64,000 bases of DNA, from contig WTGX01000004.1 in NCBI GenBank assembly GCA_011523385.1, positions 248,001-312,000 on the forward strand, read 5' to 3'. Below the pieces are notes generated by a model, which had not been told where the DNA came from, did not search any database, and saw only the letters and a program-made list of their open reading frames with translations. Shown here piece after piece: positions 61,317 through 64,000 of the stretch (positions are counted from its first letter, which is position 1; each line of letters opens with the position of its first letter). Source of the DNA: Nitrospira sp. (GTDB lineage: Bacteria; Nitrospirota; Nitrospiria; Nitrospirales; UBA8639). Made by a program: the position numbers and the translations under genes.

Positions 61317-63353
61317 ATGTCTCCTCCTGACGATTCCCAGAAGATCCAAGCGCAAATTGCGGAGTTGCGTGAGCACATCCGTCACCACGACCACCTGTAT
61401 TATGGCCTCGGCAAGCCTGCAATTTCGGATTCGGAATACGATACACTGTTCAAAACTCTTCAGGACCTGGAAGAGCGCCACCCCGACCTGGTCACCCCGG
61501 ATTCTCCCACGCAACGCGTGAGTGGCGCGCCGCTCGCGCAATTTGCGAAGGTGCCGCACGATCGCGCGTTATTGAGTCTCGATTCCGTCCTGGCCCCTGA
61601 GGAAGTCTCTGCGTTTGATAAACGCATAAAAAAGGAACTCGACGCCGGCCGGATCGAGTACGCCGTTGAACCCAAATACGACGGGTTGTCGGTTGTCGTC
61701 GTGTATGAAAACGGGACCTTTGCCCGCGGGGCTACCAGGGGAGACGGGCAAACGGGAGAAAATATTACCCCGAACCTTCGCTCGATTCTTGCTCGCCTGG
61801 CTTGCCTGACGCTTCATGGAAACGTTCCGCAACGAATCGTGGTCCGGGGAGAAGTGTACCTGCGCCTTCCCGATTTCCAGGCCCTCAATCGTCAATTGAC
61901 CGAGCGAGGCGAAAAGACGTTTGCGAATCCCCGCAATGCGGCGTCCGGCTCCCTCAGGCAACTCGATTTCCGGATTACGGAATCCAGACCCCTGGTGCTC
62001 ACCTGTTATGACCTGATGGTCTCGTCCGGTCAGTTGCCGCCTACGCATGGGGAGACTGTTGCTTTACTCGAGTCCTGGGGTTTGCCCGTTCCCGAGCCTG
62101 CGCAACGCCAGGTCTGCGACGGCATTGAAGAGGTGATTGCGTTTCACCGCGGTATGATGGAACAGCGGGAAGACTTACCCTTTGAAATCGACGGCATCGT
62201 GGTGAAACTCAATTCCCTGGAGCGGCAGGAGCAACTCGGGGAAAAATCCCGAAGCCCGCGCTGGGCGATTGCCTTCAAATTTCCACCCCGCAAGGAATTG
62301 ACGACCGTGCAGGACATCGTGGTGTCCGTGGGACGAACCGGGGCGTTGACGCCCATTGCCTTGTTAACGCCGGTCGAAGTCGGCGGCGTGACGATCAGCC
62401 GGGCCACGCTGCACAACGTGGACGAAGTCGCGCGAAAGGACGTCCGGGTGGGGGATACGGTCAAGGTCGAACGGGCCGGGGACGTCATCCCCGATATTGT
62501 CGAGCGGGTGGCGATTCCCGGCGAACAACGCGGCGCTCCGTTCGACGTTCCCCGCTCTTGTCCGGTGTGTCAATCGGCCGTGGTGGAGGAAGGCCCCGTC
62601 TACTATTGCACGGGGCAAACCGTCTGTTCCGCGCAGTTGAAAGGCGGCGTCCAGCATTTTGCTTCCAAAGGCGCCCTCAATATCGAAGGCCTGGGAGAGA
62701 AAACCGTGGCGCAATTGGTCGATCAATCCTTCGTGAAGGACTTGTCCGACCTGTACCGCTTGACCAGGGACCAACTCCTGGGCCTGGACGGATTCGCGGA
62801 AAAATCGGCCACGCAATTGCTGGCGGCTATTGAACAAAGCAAAACCCCCTCATTGGAACGGTTTCTTTTCGGTCTCGGCATTCACCACGTCGGTCAGCAC
62901 GTTGCGCACATTCTGGCCTCGGAGTTCGGTTCCTTGGAGCGGCTGCTGACCGCCACCTCCGAGGAACTGGTTGAGATTCACGATATCGGCACTGAAATCG
63001 CACAGAGCGTTGTCCGCTTTTTTGCCGAACCCCGGAACGTGGCCGTGCTTGACAGGATGAAAACATTGGGCGTGGCCGTGCAAGCCGCTCCCCATGAGGC
63101 GACGGGGCAGGGCGCTCCCCTGAAAGGAAAAAGCTTCGTGTTTACCGGCGGGCTGGAGAGCCTGAGCCGGCAGGACGCCACGCAACGCGTTGAAGCACTT
63201 GGCGGTCGGGTCACCTCTGCCGTCGGCAAACACACCGCGTACGTGGTCGTGGGAAAAGATCCGGGATCGAAATTAGATGAGGCCAAACGGCTGGGAATTG
63301 CTCTGCTTGACGAAACCGGATTCCTTGAACTGATTCGGTCCGCCGGCGGTTGA
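61317..63353 (+). CDS. ligA: NAD-dependent DNA ligase LigA
   Basis: ATG 61317 gives 678 residues, a normal length. Domains in order are Ia (HHDHLYYGLGKPAISDSEYD), the adenylation domain with nucleophile K120 in EPKYDGLS, the OB fold (VGRTGALTPIALLTPVEVGG), a zinc finger (CPVCQSAVVEEGPVYYC with a fourth Cys in QTVCSAQ), HhH repeats and a C-terminal BRCT domain (FVFTGGLESLSRQDATQRVE). It seals nicks during replication and repair. An in-frame upstream start at 61305 is possible. It ends 23 bases from the convergent CBS protein gene. Confidence 0.97.
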   Translation: MSPPDDSQKIQAQIAELREHIRHHDHLYYGLGKPAISDSEYDTLFKTLQDLEERHPDLVTPDSPTQRVSGAPLAQFAKVPHDRALLSLDSVLAPEEVSAFDKRIKKELDAGRIEYAVEPKYDGLSVVVVYENGTFARGATRGDGQTGENITPNLRSILARLACLTLHGNVPQRIVVRGEVYLRLPDFQALNRQLTERGEKTFANPRNAASGSLRQLDFRITESRPLVLTCYDLMVSSGQLPPTHGETVALLESWGLPVPEPAQRQVCDGIEEVIAFHRGMMEQREDLPFEIDGIVVKLNSLERQEQLGEKSRSPRWAIAFKFPPRKELTTVQDIVVSVGRTGALTPIALLTPVEVGGVTISRATLHNVDEVARKDVRVGDTVKVERAGDVIPDIVERVAIPGEQRGAPFDVPRSCPVCQSAVVEEGPVYYCTGQTVCSAQLKGGVQHFASKGALNIEGLGEKTVAQLVDQSFVKDLSDLYRLTRDQLLGLDGFAEKSATQLLAAIEQSKTPSLERFLFGLGIHHVGQHVAHILASEFGSLERLLTATSEELVEIHDIGTEIAQSVVRFFAEPRNVAVLDRMKTLGVAVQAAPHEATGQGAPLKGKSFVFTGGLESLSRQDATQRVEALGGRVTSAVGKHTAYVVVGKDPGSKLDEAKRLGIALLDETGFLELIRSAGG

Positions 63354-63376
63354 GAAAAAAGACGAACCTGCCGGCG

Positions 63377-64000
63377 TTATTCGGAAGAAACGGCCTGGAC
63401 GGGCTCGGGTTCTTCTTCAGACAAGACTTCCAGTTTGCGGATCTGGACGCTTTTGATGGACCGGCTGTCGGCGTCCTGGATGGTCAGTTCACACCCCGCC
63501 ACCTGAAGGGCCTCGCCGACCGACGGGATATGGCCGAGGTGCTGTTGAATGAGGCCGCTGATCGTGTAGAAGACGACGTTTTCTTCTTTATCCAATTCTA
63601 CTTTCAGAAATTCATTGATTTTGCGAACTTCCGTGCGTCCGCTCACCAGAATCTCATCTTTGCCGATCCGCTTGATCAGCTCCTCGGTGACGTCCGATTC
63701 ATCGAGGATATCACCCACAACCTCTTCCAACACGTCTTCCGTGGTGACGATTCCCATGATTCCGCCGAATTCGTTCACCACGATCGCAATGTGGCGTTTC
63801 TCCTGCTGAAACTGCTTCAGCAAGGCACCTACCGGTTTGGAAATAGGAATGAAAAGCGGGGAAAGAGCCAATTCCTTGAGCCGGGTCGTGCGATTTCCCT
63901 GGGCCAGTTCAACCAGGGCATGAGTACGATACAGAATGCCCGTGATGTTGTCCCGGATGCCGTCATAGACGGGAATTCGCGTATGTTTGATATTAAACAA
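63377..64000 (-). CDS. CorC/HlyC-type CBS-domain protein, cut by the window edge
   Basis: Only the C-terminal 207 residues are in the window; the frame runs off the right edge. A CBS pair (TRIPVYDGIRDNITGILYRT; HIAIVVNEFGGIMGIVTTED) is followed by the linker VLEEVVGDILDESD. A CorC_HlyC domain follows (ILVSGRTEVRKINEFLKVEL ... YTISGLIQQHLGHIPSVGEA). The missing part should be the CNNM/DUF21 membrane domain. Such proteins act in magnesium/cobalt efflux or resistance. The annotation as hemolysin in some databases is historical. Confidence 0.9.
   Translation of the reverse strand: MFNIKHTRIPVYDGIRDNITGILYRTHALVELAQGNRTTRLKELALSPLFIPISKPVGALLKQFQQEKRHIAIVVNEFGGIMGIVTTEDVLEEVVGDILDESDVTEELIKRIGKDEILVSGRTEVRKINEFLKVELDKEENVVFYTISGLIQQHLGHIPSVGEALQVAGCELTIQDADSRSIKSVQIRKLEVLSEEEPEPVQAVSSE

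Overview
The window reads as one piece of a bacterial chromosome, most probably from a nitrite-oxidising or related Nitrospirota (Nitrospira-like) lineage. This is an inference from gene content: an AniA-type copper nitrite reductase, two separate tatC genes, a molybdenum-cofactor block (moaB, moeA, mobB) next to a hexaheme NapC/NirT-type cytochrome, a DUF3365 haem protein and tandem DUF507 genes. No rRNA or other phylogenetic marker is present, so the assignment is moderate. No CRISPR array, IS transposase or integrase gene is visible.

Layout. 1-1073 looks like the end of an integron cassette array: an unrecognised small gene, an attC-like site, then a DUF4160/DUF2442 pair. 1342-9526 is a forward run of housekeeping and envelope genes (cyclophilin-like, two DUF507, a secreted Ig/HAD-like protein, radA, a lipoprotein, tsaB, rimI, a YdcH-like peptide, tatC, a BNR propeller, a cyclophilin). 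A tRNA-Thr gene follows, then a small toxin-antitoxin island (orphan CopG/BrnA antitoxin with a BrnT remnant; hicBA) and a zinc dehydrogenase. 12139-18692 holds a DegP-type protease, a second tatC, moaB, an Mrp-type ATPase, moeA, mobB and the hexaheme cytochrome, a plausible export and maturation set for periplasmic molybdoenzymes and electron transfer. 18712-20875 is an ABC-2 exporter whose two genes are split by a DUF559 endonuclease-like gene bounded by perfect 47-bp direct repeats. An AT-richer methyltransferase/AlkB pair follows.

22490-31353 (minus strand) is a nine-gene cluster, trpE-G-D-C-F-B-A-rqcH-nitroreductase, mostly with overlapping ends. Then come def, nirK, an FAH-family hydrolase, an AmpG-like permease, a PRMT-like methyltransferase and a DUF3365 haem protein. 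These gaps are rich in several families of short palindromic or MITE-like repeats.

39217-60126 is one giant, GC-rich minus-strand gene of about 7,000 codons. It encodes a secreted protein of dozens of Calx-beta-like domains ending in an autotransporter beta-barrel. It is flanked on both sides by paralogous coiled-coil lipoprotein genes with matching promoters. A run of 13 G (gene strand) sits two bases before the first possible ATG. The window ends with ligA and a CBS-domain CorC/HlyC-type protein cut by the right edge.
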